Counted from the first letter of the stretch, positions 1 through 14,900 are shown. The stretch: DNA of 64,000 bases from Ignelater luminosus (GCA_011009095.1 VTPC01000790.1:12626-76625); one strand, 5' to 3'. The notes: generated by a model from the sequence alone, not told the origin. Numbers and translations are program-made.

Positions 1-223
1 TTTTTTTAAATGTAGAAAAATAGTTTTTAAAACACAATAAATTCTTGTATCACACAAATTAAAATCTGAATGCAAAAGGGAAAAAACAGGACAAAACAAA
101 TTCCGACTATCTTCAGTAGACAAAAGCTAGTTGGTATGTACCCTACTCATTCACTTTAGGAAAAATGGTTGCTTAGATACAAATAAATAAAAACAAATAG
201 TTAGACAACATTTAACTAAATTA
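1..223. other. AT-rich left edge, nothing recognised
   Basis: The sequence is AT-rich with A-runs and no open frame or motif that I can assign. It leads directly into the first 51-bp repeat copy. Confidence 0.6.
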
Positions 224-431
224 AATCATGACAACACAAATCCGTCCGTTGGGTCGTATTCTGCCCTCGTGATTAAATCAAAATTATGGTTAAAATCTAA
301 ATAAAACGATATACCTTATCTGATCATAACAAAGAGAAAAAGGACAAAGTTGGCTGCCATGGCAGAGAATATTTAGATTTAATCATGACAGTAGAAATAG
401 GTTCATTGGGTCGTATTCTGCCCTCGTGATT
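224..431. repeat. Pair of 51-bp direct repeats with inverted ends
   Basis: Two copies of a 51-bp unit lie at 224-274 and 381-431, exactly 157 bp apart. Both begin AATCATGACA and end with the same 26 bases (249-274 and 406-431), which include GGGTCGTATTCTGCCC. About 15 bases in the middle differ but have equal length. The first and last nine bases of each unit are near-inverted (AATCATGAC against CTCGTGATT), so each unit could be a small terminal-inverted-repeat element or could fold. Weaker similarity continues for about 25 bases after each unit. The identity is read directly from the sequence; the function is unknown. It could be a local tandem duplication of about 157 bp, or two copies of a short dispersed repeat. 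Confidence 0.8.
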
Positions 432-3400
432 CAATTAAGATCAGAATTAAAACTACTAACAGGCAATAAGGTTCTCAAACAAACTGCATTATGTCCTGCA
501 TTGGACAAAACTTTTTAACTAAGCTACGTTGAATATGACCTAAAGAGTCTAATGCCATATACACAGATTAAACAAAGGTCAGATATTTCACTCCATATTC
601 CACCAATGTTCCCATTTTTTGTCTGCACGTTTACATTTGCAGCTCTGGGAGTTTACCACCCCTACTCTTTTATGCGCGTTTTAGGAAAAGTTCATACCAC
701 ACTGAGCTGCTTGCACAGTACATAAAAATAGCAAGCTCTGGGAGTTACTTTGAGAGAGAAAGTGAGTGAGAGAGAGCAATAGAATCCACAAATTTGTCAA
801 AGCGAAATATCTTACTTTTATTTAATCTGTGCCATATATGCATAGTTCAAAAACAAAAAAAAATGTACAAAATGGGTTTTGCAAGTTGAGCTCCTCAGTT
901 GTTGATGCTTAAGAGTCTGATTTGTGGTAGGTAGCTTTCCAACTCTTTTGTGTTATTCACCTAACATTTAAATCCCCGTATAACAAATATGGAGAAGGAT
1001 ATTCTTAGATGCTTGATACTGCTGATTAAACATGATCAATATAAACATTTGCTCTCAATCCCTGAGAAAGTACTATTTTATTTTAGATTCCTTTTGGTAA
1101 TTCTGTTGGAATTACAAGCAAAGCTAAAGTATTACTCAGAATCTTAAATTAAATTGTCAACCAATCTCTACCTTTAAAGAGACAAACTCCGAATCAGGCA
1201 CTGGTAATATTTGCGCCCACTATTAAGATAATAATGACATTCTTTTCAAAACATGACACTGCGTCACCGTCTTTTGTTTTGCTTAATATATCTTGTTGTA
1301 CTAGTTAATTTCGCGATATTAACTAATGGCACAATGATTGAAAAACAATTGTTTTAGAATGGAAGTACAAAAGAATACCATAAAATGTTGATCTGATAGT
1401 GTCTTGCTATCCACGCTTGATCGTGCAATAACCTCTGGATCTAAGCCGTGTTATGTTTAAACTAAAACTCTAAATTTTTTTCTAATATTTTCTTTTCCAA
1501 TATTTTCTCTTCCATATTTAACAATTCGAAATCGATGTAAGTATACAGAAAAGAAAAATAGTAACTAGGAAATTGTTATTCATTACTTACGATATTGATG
1601 GCCATGTACAGGCAGTGGTAGTATTGATTGGTACATACCTGAAACAATAAAAAAATATGTTAATTGTAAACTTTAATATTGTATCGCACTAAGTACTAGT
1701 TGGAAAGATCGTGAATAGGTTACTGTCATAAATGGCGTTATTGCAACAGATTATCGCAGCTATTGCTAAATTAGTTTGGAAAATTCCAAAAAGAGTTTAG
1801 ATTTTAGGAAGAATACAAGATAAATACAATTTTATATTTATCGTACAAACATTTCTAGCCGTCAGAAGACCTACAAATAAAAAGTCAAGTTTGCGCACTT
1901 GGCTCCTTAAATATAACTACTTGTTCCTTATTAGTTACCGTATTAGATATAATTATGCATCTTTTATTGCACATGGATTAGATAATGAGTTGCTGAACAC
2001 GGGATTTTTTCCCTTTGTAAGCAGAGAAGATTCTTTTGAGTTCAATTCGATTAGAGAATTCAGTACAAACATGTTTAGCTTGTAAGCCAGTACTTATCTT
2101 GCTTTTACTGCTCAATAAATGTATTTGTATTTTTCTAAAGATTCCATAGCGCTGCACCATTAAGATTAAAATCAGAATTGGTTCAAGACTCTATATTCCG
2201 ATACTGGGTGTAGCATCAGATCCTCTATACTGCTGCTATAGTGCCCCTATATTCATTTGTACGCACCTCTGCCTCTGGCAGTCCTACATTTAGAACAACG
2301 TTTCAAGTAGATCAAGACTGTACAAAGTCTTTGCCTTTTGCCCGCGAAAATTGTTTTGTTTTCTGTCTCCTGCTACAATTCAAAATGCAGTCTATTGGTT
2401 TTCTAGATAGTTCTCAGTAAAGAGTCAAGATTAATTTAGTCAAAAAATGTCTGAAGGCAGATCTTTTAAAGACATTTAGTTGCTCTGGTAGGTTCTGGTC
2501 CCCACAAAGTTAATTCTCGTTTTTCTATTTCCAACTAAAACTGCTCTTCTCTTTTCCTTCTAATCTTTGTTACCTTGACAGAATATTGTCCATGTTGGTT
2601 GTTAGTTTTCAGTTATTTAAGTCTCGCAGCTGCTGGAGTTCATCTTGCTATCACATTAAGCTGTCATTGAGTAAAAAGCAAATTATTGGTGTGATAGTGC
2701 AATCTTCTTCGTGGTATTAGCGGTCCAGGTTATTTCTGCAAGTATTTTGATATTTTTATGCTTTGTTAAATTTACGTATTTGTTTAAATTTGGTTTTGTG
2801 GGTAAACAAAACAGAATAGTTGTACACTAATTCTGCACCTAAATCGTAGTTCACAGCGTTTTTATTCTATAAAGGTTATTTTGCACAGGTTAATTTAACA
2901 CACGCACACAAAATGAATAAGTAGGCTCTTTTTTATGTAGGTCTTCGAGGATGTAATACTTACTTATACTTACTTAAACTATTAATAGTTTGACAGATGG
3001 TACAGTCTTTATTTAAACTATCAAAATACATTTGGATGTATTTATCGTTTGCCTGTGTTACATAAAATAAATAAAGTTGTTTTCTTTACAGTTTTCGATG
3101 TTTCACTACGAGTTTCTGAACTGAACTGCCACAAGTAAAAATTTAAGGTAAGTAATTTATGGAGATTGAGTTTACAAACTGTGACAAAGCCAAAATTAGT
3201 TTTTAGTTTCTTTTAGAATCTTTTTTAAGTTACTCTTGTTTAAGATAATTCGTTTCTACAATAGCACTACGCTACTGCACGTAATTATAGTTATGATTAT
3301 AAGAGACTAACCAACGCAAAAGTAGGAACATAAATTCATGGCTAAAGCATTTAGAAACAAATTTTCAGAAACATTATTTTACACGATTTAACTATTCTAT

Positions 3401-3683
3401 ATTAATAAAATACAAGAACTTTCTAGAGTTGTCCTTTATTTTGCAAATAAAACATCAAAAAATAATCTTTGCTCTTTAACTGATGAGCAAGCACGTCCAA
3501 ATTGTTTGGCAATTATGATAATTATCAATTACGATTGGTTTATTGTTAGTTTTACATGTAATCATACAGTAAACTATAATTCATTTTAATTAAAGTGGTT
3601 TATTAAGTGTTATTTGCATAAAATCCGTTGTCAACTTCTGATACTAATAATTGCTTCCAAATTCATGCCATAATTTATAATCC
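432..3683. other. AT-rich non-coding stretch
   Basis: No recognisable gene. Small patterns seen are a 13-base word (agctctgggagtt) present near 641 and again near 734, a GA-rich run at 751-776, and a short duplicated ACTTACTTAT motif near 2960-2980. Short open frames here, such as 1891-2085, have AT-driven composition and no family signature. Confidence 0.6.
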
Positions 3684-3739
3684 CCATGCAGTCATTTGCA
3701 ATTCCACACAGCCATTGCAGATCCATGCAGTCATTTGCA
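3684..3739. repeat. Short tandem duplication, about 39-bp unit
   Basis: The 17-base word ccatgcagtcatttgca occurs at 3684-3700 and again at 3723-3739. A related word (gccattgcag) lies between them. This gives an imperfect 39-bp tandem duplication, probably a local replication-slippage product. Confidence 0.7.
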
Positions 3740-6700
3740 CATTCAATCTACAACCTTTTGTACACGCATTTACATACTGAACGTGTCTTTGCAACCTCCG
3801 CATTAAATTGAACCTATAAAATTTTGTTATGTGGGTTTAATATTAAGGCCTATTTAAATGTTAGGACTTTTAATTTAGACCGTATAAACGTGTGGGTGTG
3901 GGCGTATATCAGAATAAAAAAAAGTTATACTTTACCCCTCGAAGGAATAATATGTGGAACGTTTAACCAAATATAATATAATAGAGTTAACCTTAGCAAA
4001 TTTTACTTCATAATGTTATGCAGCAGGCAGTCTCTTCTATTGTAAAATACAAAACCACACCACTTACCAATTACGTTTTAAAGTTGCGTGTAAATGTCAA
4101 AGTTCAAAAGGGCAAACTGAAATATAGCAGAGAGAGGTTTCTATAAAGTTCGCATTTCACTTTGTAATTTTAAAGACTTAAAATTCTTCGAAATAATTTG
4201 CACGTGATTATTGTGATGCAAACTTTTATAAATAGTAAAACAAAGTAGAAAAAAATTATAAAGAAACTAATCGAATTATAGGTTATGGAAATTTTTAGAT
4301 AGATTCTAGAAGATTTTAAATACAATTTGCAATTATTATGGATTGATATTTGATTTAATACAATAATTAATGTAAAAAATACATAGATTTCTAAAACAAA
4401 TCAATAAAAGTCTTCTTCTCTTTCTACAAACAAAACCTGGACATGAATAAAGAAAACATCTGGAAGGGAAACAAAAAATTGTAAAGAATTTTTTTAAATA
4501 ATTCTACAAGCTTCTCTTTTTTATAAAACAAAAGGAAGCTTGTGGTCACTAGAACATTGCCCTACTGTTAATTAACATACCAAAGAAATTACTTTTTTAA
4601 AGAATACCGTTTTCTATAATAAAACTTGTAGAAGACATAAAATACATTGATTAATCGTTTCGACAAATTTTTATTTTAAAAATCTACTACTTGGCATGCT
4701 TTGATGAAATGCTAAATAATTAGAAATAAAAGAGAGAATACCACAGTAATGCTTATACTTTAGTCGATTTACGGCTAAGAGTTATGTTTGCACCGATTTA
4801 GAATAAGGACTTGGGACTTCCTTCAGTACATATGTACCACATGTAATATGAAATATGCAATAAATTGGTTCTATATTCTTTCTCGTGGAAAAACTCCTGT
4901 ACTCCTGTCTAAAAACTATTTTACACTTATTCTGCTTTCTTAAATCTCATCAACAGAGGAATGATGTTATCGTTGTAAAACGTACAGCGTGGTCAAAGTT
5001 CCCCTTGAAAATATCAACCAACTTTGCGTATCTTTGCAACACATTTTATAAATGCAATAATTCTTTTCGGAGCCATTGAACCATATAATTCTAAACAGAA
5101 TGGCGACTCAACTTTCTAGCCTCAAAAATAAAGCATGGAATATAATTGTTGAGAGTAAAACCGAGAACTACATCATACTTGATCTTGGTTTTGTCCAAAA
5201 GCCACGTTACATTCGTTAACTTTGTTTTTAAATAATAATCTAGAAGGTAACATAAGCAGTTGAGCATGACTGCATGGCTTTATGTCATATTTTCTAGTTA
5301 GAACGTTGTTCAAGGGTGACACCTTTTAACTAATGCACGAACACCTTATTCAACGTGTCGAAATATCGTCTAAGCGAATTGACTTGTTTAGCGATGCATT
5401 TGCGTGTCATTAAGGTTAAAAACATCCTCTACCACCCTCGTCTAAAGCAAATCAGAATTGTTAGTTAACAACAGAGAAGATTGAGATTTTTTTTTGTTTG
5501 AGGAATTCCCATCGAGTTTCGAACTTGAACGCCATTTAGTTAATAAAGAATTTGCCCTGAATACTTAATTTTTAAAACTTTTCGTGAACTAGTCTAAAAA
5601 TGATCAAATTTTAGACCACTGCCTTAGTCGTGGTAAATTAATTAAAATAACATTGGAGAATACTGATATTTGCTCCAACAAGGTTCTATTAATATTTGGC
5701 TGTCATCCGTTAATTTTCCAAGCCCAACTTTTGTTTCTGGTTGATTAGTACCCTGGAAGGTTACGGGCATAAACATTTCTCCGTCAGCAGATTTCTAAGG
5801 TGAGCAAAAAAAGTGTAGCTCTGTGCCATTTTGAAAGTTTAAGAATTAAATCCAGCATGGTGAGCTGAAAGATTGATATTTCAAACTGCAGATGAGTATT
5901 TTAGATTGTTTTGGTTTTTGTAAGGCATTTTAGGAATTTTATGTAACCAGAGTTTGAAGGTACATTTCAGTAGTAAGATCTATTCTTCAAGGTCAGGCCT
6001 ATAACCAGTCTTGATCTAGTTGCTCAGAGTTACTGTACTTGTTGTTTTTTCATATTTCTATTTGTTAGATAAGGCTAATTGACTTTAAAGCTTGGGAATT
6101 ATAATTTTTAGCAAATATTTAGAAATTGATGGATGATTTTGAAGAAACAACAACTGCAATAAATTACCTATAAAATTCAAACCAAACTGGTAGGAAAAAA
6201 TCCTATCTTGCCATAGAAAAACTGCATTGCTGCATAGAAATATTGAAATCTCTAAGCGCACCATGCAAGACTCATATAGACCACAAAAAGTTTGCAAAAT
6301 TCATTGAGCAAGGATTTTCTCGCTTGGATAAAAAATTTTAATCTGACTGTGAAATAAACCACTTAGTAGGTACTCAAAGTGCATTGGTTGTGGGCCAAAA
6401 AGTGACTATTTTTTAAATTTCATCTTGTTAAGGTTAACTGGTAGGGTAAAGTTCAAGAGTTTGTCATTTAACCGCTTTTAAACAAAAAGTGACGATGTAT
6501 TCTGTTCTTGTTTTATGTCCAAAGTCTTTACCAGCAACAAGTTGATTTAGGAAGGGAGACTAAAGAAAATCTGCGAAACTTCTCTCTAAGAAAACGTCAA
6601 CATTGTAAAGAAAACCAAAAAAAATTGTTTTTCTCTTATATAATAAGTAGGCTTTTACACAACGGTGTAGTGGACATCGTAGTGGTAAGCTTACCAAAAG

Positions 6701-9700
6701 GCAAAATAGAAAAAAAATCTTAATTGAAGTAAAGAGATTTACCACCTTACATGAGAAATTCTAGGTTGGACGCCCAAGATAGGATAATTTGAGTTTGTCG
6801 GTTACAATTTCGACTCTTTAAAACCAAGAGTGTAAATAGTTTACTGACTGACTTGTCAATTCTAAATGATTTGCTTTATTCTACAAAAGAAACTATAATG
6901 CAAAAAATTCTTAACTTGAAATTAACCAACTCCTACTCTGCATAGTAGACCTTCTATGAAGGCTTAGGTTGCTACTAGAACTTTATAACATAAACATCAT
7001 AACATAAAATTATACTCTTCAAACTATCTGAATGTTGTCTAGTTTCTTCCTTAAACAAAATCTTTTTGCTATGATGATGTGACTGTCTATTAACGACATT
7101 CAAGCTTTGTCAAAAGCTTTTTGCTACATGATTTCATTTGACGTCTTAAAAGACAATAACTCTTTTGTCTTATAAAAAGAGGTAACAAATTACAATCTAT
7201 CTATTTGATACGTGCAAAATTATTTTATCGTATCACTTTCTTCTTATGATCTTATATAGGTCCGGTCGCATAAGCAAATCATGGAATTAGCCAAACAGAC
7301 ATAGTAAAATTCAAATGAGACTTTAAAGTTATCCAAGCAGGTCAGCTAATTTTGCAGTTAACTTGCCACATTATTTTAAATAATTATTTAACCCAAACAC
7401 CAAATTGTAAATTAAATCTTAACAGAATTGCAAAAAAATAAACATGAAGCTAAATAAACAATTAATTGGTCTGAACTAAGCGACAGCCTGTAGAACAAAC
7501 GCAAAATAAATTAAACTCTGGCTGTTGCATTCTTTCACTCTCAAGCCTTGATGATAAATCATATAGTTCTCGGTTGTTATCTGCATGCTTTTTGAGATAA
7601 CGTGATGGAACGCATTTACAGATAGCATCAAATAAGCAGCTAATGTCCTGTAAAACAACTTAAAAGCTTATTTATTTTGTTTTAGCAATTTTTGCAAAAA
7701 TCCACGATTTGATGATGAAAAAGATTTTTACTTCATAATTCGGTAAAACAAAAGAATAGCTATGTCAAACCATGTATCACTGAAAAGCATTTAAACCGTG
7801 CTGTTCAGTAATATGGAAATCAAGTAGGTGTTCCATTAGGAAAAAATTTGGATTTGCGTTTCACCGCCGAAGTAAAACAAAAGACAATTGCGAAAATATT
7901 TTTTTTGTGTTTTGGAGTATATTCTCTAAAACACCCTCTTTGCTGTTCTTTTCTATTTTTGCTCGTTCCTGAGACACTTCACTTTAAAAAAATAAGATAA
8001 TTTCGTTTTTAGCAAATTTCTAGTAAGCCGTGAACTTTTTGAAAAAACAAAAGCATAAGTACATTGATCTCCGAAATAGCCAAATTTCTTTTAATTTAAC
8101 CGACTTTCTACGTCTTACAATTTCAGCGATCCCAATAGTGAGCATGAACACACTGTATATTATGGAACTGTTGTTGCGTGCTAATATTGCTTCATTAGTC
8201 TTGAGGTTTTTTCAGTGTACAGTTAATTATCCTTGTGTGTGCTGTGTGCTCATAAAAACAGTGTGGTACACAACTGGGGTGGTAAACCTATTATTTACAG
8301 GTTCGAATTTTCTCACTTATACGTAATAGGCTTTTTACCATATAATTTATAATGTTATGATTATCAGGTGAAAAACAACTGCTTTAATGAAAGTATTAGT
8401 ACTGTAACTAACAAACCCTTTAGTAACTGTATCTATAGAAAAAAAAACCATAGTTATTGGCATTATTTTTGATATTCATTAAAATGATAACAAGCAACAT
8501 TAACGCAAATATGCTATATAAGAGCTACTTTTTGTGTAGTTGTACTTGTAACTATTAACTAATGAACTATTCTTGGTTAATTACTTTCATGCATCTTGTA
8601 AATAGACATTCACATTAAAACGCATATATCTTAAAATTTCTAGCAAAGAAACTGTATCTTTTACATTTTCACTGCCCTTTAAAAAAGTATCGATTGTACT
8701 ACGCCCTTTTCTGTTTCACTAGTCAGCAACTACATATCAAGTTTTAGTCCCTTTGATGTAGAGTAGGCGTTTCTTTTATTCAAAGAACAAATATTTCAAC
8801 ATTGTAAATCTCTTAAGGATTGCTAAAAAATTTAAGTGCAATAGTTTTCAACGCGCAGGATCAAAATTCTTTTGGCTCTGTTTTAAGAATTCATATTAAC
8901 CTACTTTTGACAAGAATTCCCGATTAGTGTTAAATTATATTCTATGTTATAAAGCTTATAAGCGATGATTAGAGGTAAAATGATGAAAAGCATCTCTTAC
9001 GTTTATGAAAACTAAAATCCCAGTGGAAGGAAGAATGTCCACAAGTTTTGATCGAACAAAGGCTTTATATCTGACGCAACCATTCCTTCTGACATACCTT
9101 TCATGCCTTCTCTTTTGCTTCACAAATAACATTTGCTTGAAGTGCATTTCCTTGAGCCTTTTCCCTGCTATTGGTAAATTTATATTATTCTTTTCAAGTG
9201 TCTTATTAGATTTGCATATACTATCTTGAATCAATAAATACCCCTATGACAATTGTAAATAATGTAGAATATTATTGTTTATTGAACCAACAGGTCATAT
9301 TCATATTCATATTGATTAGCTTTCAAGAAGGAGCGTTCACATTAGAAAATGTGTTACCATGTTTCTAATAATTATTAATCAGTCTGAATGCAAATTATAT
9401 TACGTCGAACTTGGAAAGTTCAAAGCCAACTTAATGTTTTGGGGTTCCAAGTACGACTAGGGGAAACTAGGATAAAATAGAGTACTTAGTGGAGAACGTC
9501 CTTATCTTATTCAGTAATTCACCTAACCTTACAATTGCTTCAGTAACCACTTTCTTACCATTCCAATCTAGTGATAATGCAGATTTTTTGCTATGGATTA
9601 GTATCAAAGAAGGAAAACAATTTTAAGTAATAAGTAATGCAAGGAATTCCTCTCCTATAAATTTGATGAGGTTAATGTGAAGTTATAAGTCAAAGATTAT

Positions 9701-11937
9701 ACAGGATGTTCGTTTAATATTTTTGTTTCGAATTATAGTAACTTTTATGAAATCTTGTGTTTAGAATAATTTTTTATTTTGTTCAATTGTTTTTGGGAAT
9801 AGCAATAACGCAATTTATATTTGTAAATGGAAATTCAAATAATTGAATTAGCTCTAAAATAGTCTATCTACAGTCTGTTATAGATAACTATTCCAAATAA
9901 TAACAGAAACATTTTAATGGAAATACAATTTGCAAAACCAAGCGTTTTTGAAAAATTGTAATCTAACTACACTAGCGTCAAGGGATAACTATTGACTAGG
10001 AATGAAGCTAACAGTTATCTTTAAAATTTAGTAAAATATAAAATGTAAACCAACAAAAGTTTGATGAACCAGTTTGGACATCAATTATCACTACATTGCA
10101 CTTGATATATCATGATGAATGGAAAATCTTTGTTTTACTGTTTTGTCCCTTGATTATCTACATAAGTATCCTAAGGGCGTAAAACAGGTTTTTTAAAAGT
10201 TTTTAAGAAAATTATTTTTACATTAGAAAGCTTTTGCAAAATTATTTGAAAAAATCAGAAAAAGCAAAACAAAGTTTCTTCTTTACTCTTTCCAACAGGC
10301 CTTTATTGTGTGTGATTTGAAGGTTTTCTTTGTAAAACCTAATTAACAGAGTTGCTAAGTTTTTAATTGTAGAACATGTCCATAATACCATAATGGTGCT
10401 ACCCATGGGCCATGGTTAGATTATGTAATCTCAAAAGCGGTTTTCGCTTGCATCTTTTCTCTTGATAATCAGCTTGTTCAATACACTGTGAGCAAAACTT
10501 TGTGAGGGAATTATTACACTGGATTACTGCTCTCGATGTAATAATTAGCTTCATAAAGATTATTACAGCCCTTATATTACCCATGGTTGCAAAACTCTTG
10601 TTGTTGCCTCTTATTGGACCTAAAAGACACTTTCGAATCATCGAAATATTTACAGAGGTTATGACAGTCGCGAAAGATAAAACGATGATATTTATTTCTA
10701 AACAGTCAGTTAATGCTTCAATTAGTTATAGAAAGAAAGAAAAAGACAGCTCGTAGATTGCTTGCAATTTTGTGTTCATGACGGTTCTTGACACGAATCT
10801 ACTTTTTATAGTGTCTGATGCCAAGTTTTTGAAGGCACTTGCATCCGCTCTGAACAGCGTGCACTGTTGTATTAGGAGTCTTTCCTTGCACTTTTTCTCA
10901 TTTCTCTCAAATTTTCATTTTTTCTTCTATATTTTTGACTGTCATCTGTCACGACATTTTTTAGTTTTGGATCAATTCTACACCACATTTCGATTTGTCG
11001 ATAACATTGCCACACCCTATCACCAACTATTGTAGAGCTTCCTAGTACAAATTACAAGTTGCAATAAAGAATTCATATTGTAGTTAACCCTAATGAGCTT
11101 CAAATGACATTTTAAGCCAAAACTATGTACTTATCAAAGAAAAAGGTACGTATTAAATTTCCAAAACAAATTTCTTAACTTTGCTTTATTGCAATTTACA
11201 AAGTTATCAATCATTTCTCACAAAGTACTAAAACGACATTGTGTAGTTCTGCAAAGATACACTTTGTCGATGCATACCTTTAGTTCTTCATACAAGACGT
11301 TTATTCGACGTCATTTTGCTGAACTATCTTTTAGTGCACAAACATTTCATGTTCTAAGAATATTATAAGCTTTCTGTTAGCCATGATGATGTTTTGAGGT
11401 GAGTTTTACAGTTATGTATTGAAATTGCGATTTTCACTTTTGCAATTTAAATACACCCATGCACGCTGCGCCCAGTAAGTCTTAACAGCGGTTTTCAAAT
11501 GCGCTGGCCTCTGAGTGAAAACTATAAACTATAGATGCCAGCAAATATTTTCATGTCAGCAGTCCAGCTTGCTGTGTTCGCTAAACGCACCCATTGTCTT
11601 ATCTACTGTGGGTCAGCTTCTTATGGCACAAAGCCGTTTTGCAACAAATAGAAAATTCCGTGTTAGGAAATCCTTTGGGGACTACCAGGGAGTCTTCGAT
11701 TAACAGTAAATCTTTAATGTATGGCTGGGACTGAATCATAAAATTTATCATTTTTTTAAATTTTGAGTTTACTTGCAAACTAGTTGTAGCGTATGCTCTA
11801 GGCTATGCTTAATATGGTCGATTGGTTTGACAAGTGGTGGTTGTTTTTAAACATCACTTCTAACTGCAATAACCGATTGTTTTGGTCCATATAATTCAAA
11901 AATATTTGCATTTACTTTAAAAAGATTGCAGTTGGAT
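3740..11937. other. AT-rich non-coding stretch
   Basis: About 8 kb without a recognisable gene. Short frames such as 8030-8326, 9005-9229, 10399-10641 and 10772-11035 have no family signature that I know and start or stop with no supporting context. One copy of a TA-flanked CAGGATGTT motif lies at 9701-9710, and a short ATTCAT-type repeat lies near 9296-9316. Confidence 0.5.
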
Positions 11938-11982
11938 TTAGGAAGGTGTTTATTGTCAATGTATTGACAATCTTCTTCCTAA
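11938..11982. other. Imperfect hairpin
   Basis: TTAGGAAG (11938-11945) pairs with CTTCCTAA (11975-11982), and ATTGTCAAT (11952-11960) pairs with ATTGACAAT (11963-11971), leaving a two-base loop and an asymmetric internal loop of six against three bases. It is shorter than a typical animal pre-miRNA, and the flanks do not extend the stem. It is a real inverted repeat, but there is no evidence that it is expressed. Confidence 0.5.
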
Positions 11983-14900
11983 CTACCTTTGAAAGGACAG
12001 TCATTGTTTCGGACTCACCTTGTAATTTTTTTTACTTTTGTTCTCGTCATTTCTGTTAGTCAGCTTTTTACCAATCAGAATTCTTAGACAATGGCCACAA
12101 TATATATTTATTAAACGAGAAAAATCATTTAGGGACCGTTGGGACTGACACCATCAACACAATGATCTCTTATTGACTGTCTAAATCAGATGTGATAGGA
12201 TATTCCGATGTACTCATCTTATCATCTCAACGATTTTCCATCTTTTACCTTCTATAAAATAGACAACACGCACCATCGTTAAAGAAAATTTATATGTTGT
12301 AATAGCTGCTGTTGCAATACCGTGAAAATAAAAGTAGGGTACAAAGTTGTACTGTAATATAGTGTTGCTCAAGCTCTAATCTACTATTTTCTGCTACTAT
12401 TTTGTATTTATGCATTCCTGTTTCTAGATGAAAAGCGTTCATGGATAAACGATGGAAAAATATTTCTGTTCAAGTTTTTGTAGGTTCAATTATCAGCACC
12501 CTATTCTAAACATACTCAAACATATTGGAGTACTCTGATTAGACCATCCTTAATAGTTTAGTCTGTTAAGTTTGTGTGGAGCTGTAACAATCTACTTTTG
12601 CACAGAAAGCTAGATGAGTCCTACTACAAACTAGTGCAGCTAATCCTTTGCAGTTAGTAGACTGACGTAATTTCTACGTAACTATTTATTTAGGCTTAAA
12701 GTCACTTTAGCAAAACAGACATCGAAATACTACCGAAATGCTACTGCATCACCCACGCGAATGATGTTGACTGGTATGATCGTTTCTCAACGATTCGCCA
12801 ACAAATTAGACACGAATAATAGCGCGTAAGTTAAGACTTTAAATCTATTATCTTAAGTGCAGCTGCAAAGCATGAAAAATATAAAAATTTATTATTTTAT
12901 TTAGTTAATCCTAACATAAATAATATAAAGCAATAGCTATAAAAATTATGTTTAAATGGAAGAAAAGCGATGATCCAGTTATCGTTGCATTTAAGACAGT
13001 AAACAATGGCGTATATAATATTATGCATGTACAATTAATTATGTAAATATAAATTCGCATTTATGACTAGAATTTTAGGTTATACAGACGTCAAAATAAA
13101 AAAGTCAATATAGGACCATTTTATAACGTTGTTGTGACGTGCTTATCACTAAATGTCTACGTGAAAATGACGTCAATCTGCTAACTGGGTCTCGTTTTAG
13201 GTACTTAGTAAATTTTGCTACTCCAAGTGGAGATGTTTAGTAATTTGCCATTGAGGTTAGAAGCGCAACACTAATGGTTTAATCAAGAAAAGCGTCTGAA
13301 GGTTAGTTTCTTAAATACTTGTTTCGATGTATTGTAAATTCAAGTCAAATGGTCATGTCAAAAAAAGATTAAAATTCTTTATGATTCATTTCATATTTAA
13401 TAATTTTTTGAAACAATAACGGTTGAGCAAAAACCATTCACTATTCATATTTTATTAAATTTGTCCGACAAGATTTCAGAAATATGTGAAAGAGACAGGA
13501 TCGCTTATATGTAGTGAGATGTGCAGTTGCAAGTTGTAATTTCAACTTTTAACAACTTCCTGAACTCTTTTCATTCATATGGTATGAGAGAAGGTTCTTT
13601 ATGTAGCAGTTTATTAACTTTATTGCATTCAGCACGCGAGTATAAGCAGACCAAAGCTAAAGTAGGTCTTTTTATGTTTATAAAAAGTTTCTTATTGCCA
13701 TATTTAATCCAAGTTTTGATGTGTCGAGCAGTCAGTCCTACATTTTAATTCATTTATTACTATTACTACTATTTCTCATTTTAAAACATTTTCAATCTAC
13801 TACGGAACATAGAAATAACATTAAATCACCAAAAATCAATATACCCCAGTCGAGAACGAAATGGGTGAATAAAAAGCGTGTATCTGCAAAAGTTCCAACT
13901 AATTTTAGCCTCATATTCATATCACTGCAACCGGTACGGTGTTTTTATCGGTCCGCATGATTTATGAATTAGATTGCGAAACGCCCTAAACCATTCTATT
14001 AATTACAGAGCTCATGTTTAAGAGCATTTAATAACAGATTGGTCGTTTTTAATGCCCCCAGTGTCGTTATTGTATTTAGAGGGTTTAACTCCCTCGCTTT
14101 AGGTATATTAACAATTTATACGTTCATACATACAAGTACTACAATAATACAATGACTAGCAGTAATGCAGAAAAATGTTATCTTTAATAATATTATCGTT
14201 ACAGTTTAAAGTTAACCGCGTTACCAACGAGATTAGTATGCATATTACAAACTTCCCTAACTTGTTATTATACTCTGCAGCTACTAAAACTTTGAAATTG
14301 GTGCAAGCTTGCGCATTTCCAGACATTTACAATTATCCGATACTCTGTTTTGTTCGGCAAAGTTTTTCATCAAATACAAAAACAAAATATGGATAGCACC
14401 AAGCGTGCGAAATATTAAAGAATCTTCTTTCACTATTCAAACACAGTCAGCATTAGTAGGAACAATAAACTCGAGTTTTATTTTATCGCAACTAGTATTA
14501 AAAGCCAAGTGAAGGGATGTTATCAAACTAACGGACAAAACATGGCTTTTGTTGCCATTTTCTCCAAAAAGGAGTAGTTGCGATGCTCTAGAGACGACCG
14601 AACACATTATACCTTTGTTGAAAAGCGGGAGGTCAATATTGGCAGAGCAAACATAGTTTGTGCATCGCCTTGTTCCTGCTCTTTTACAGTCACTCAAAAA
14701 TCTTATATTACAAGCTTATACTCCACCTAATCACTTCCTTCCTCAGCAGCACAACATAATCCATGGCAATATCGCTAATAATGAAAGATCCCTTGGTTTT
14801 TGATTTTTCTTTCTCTTGTTTCTTTTTCACTCAGGTTTGTACGAAATTCTCTTTTGTATAAATATTAAAAATCCCTAGAGTTTAGAATTGAAAATTTGCT

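Noticed and set aside
13168..13175. Perfect CRE octamer TGACGTCA (also at 33117-33124)
   Set aside because: One or two chance occurrences of an eight-base word are expected in 64 kb, and there is no promoter or gene nearby.
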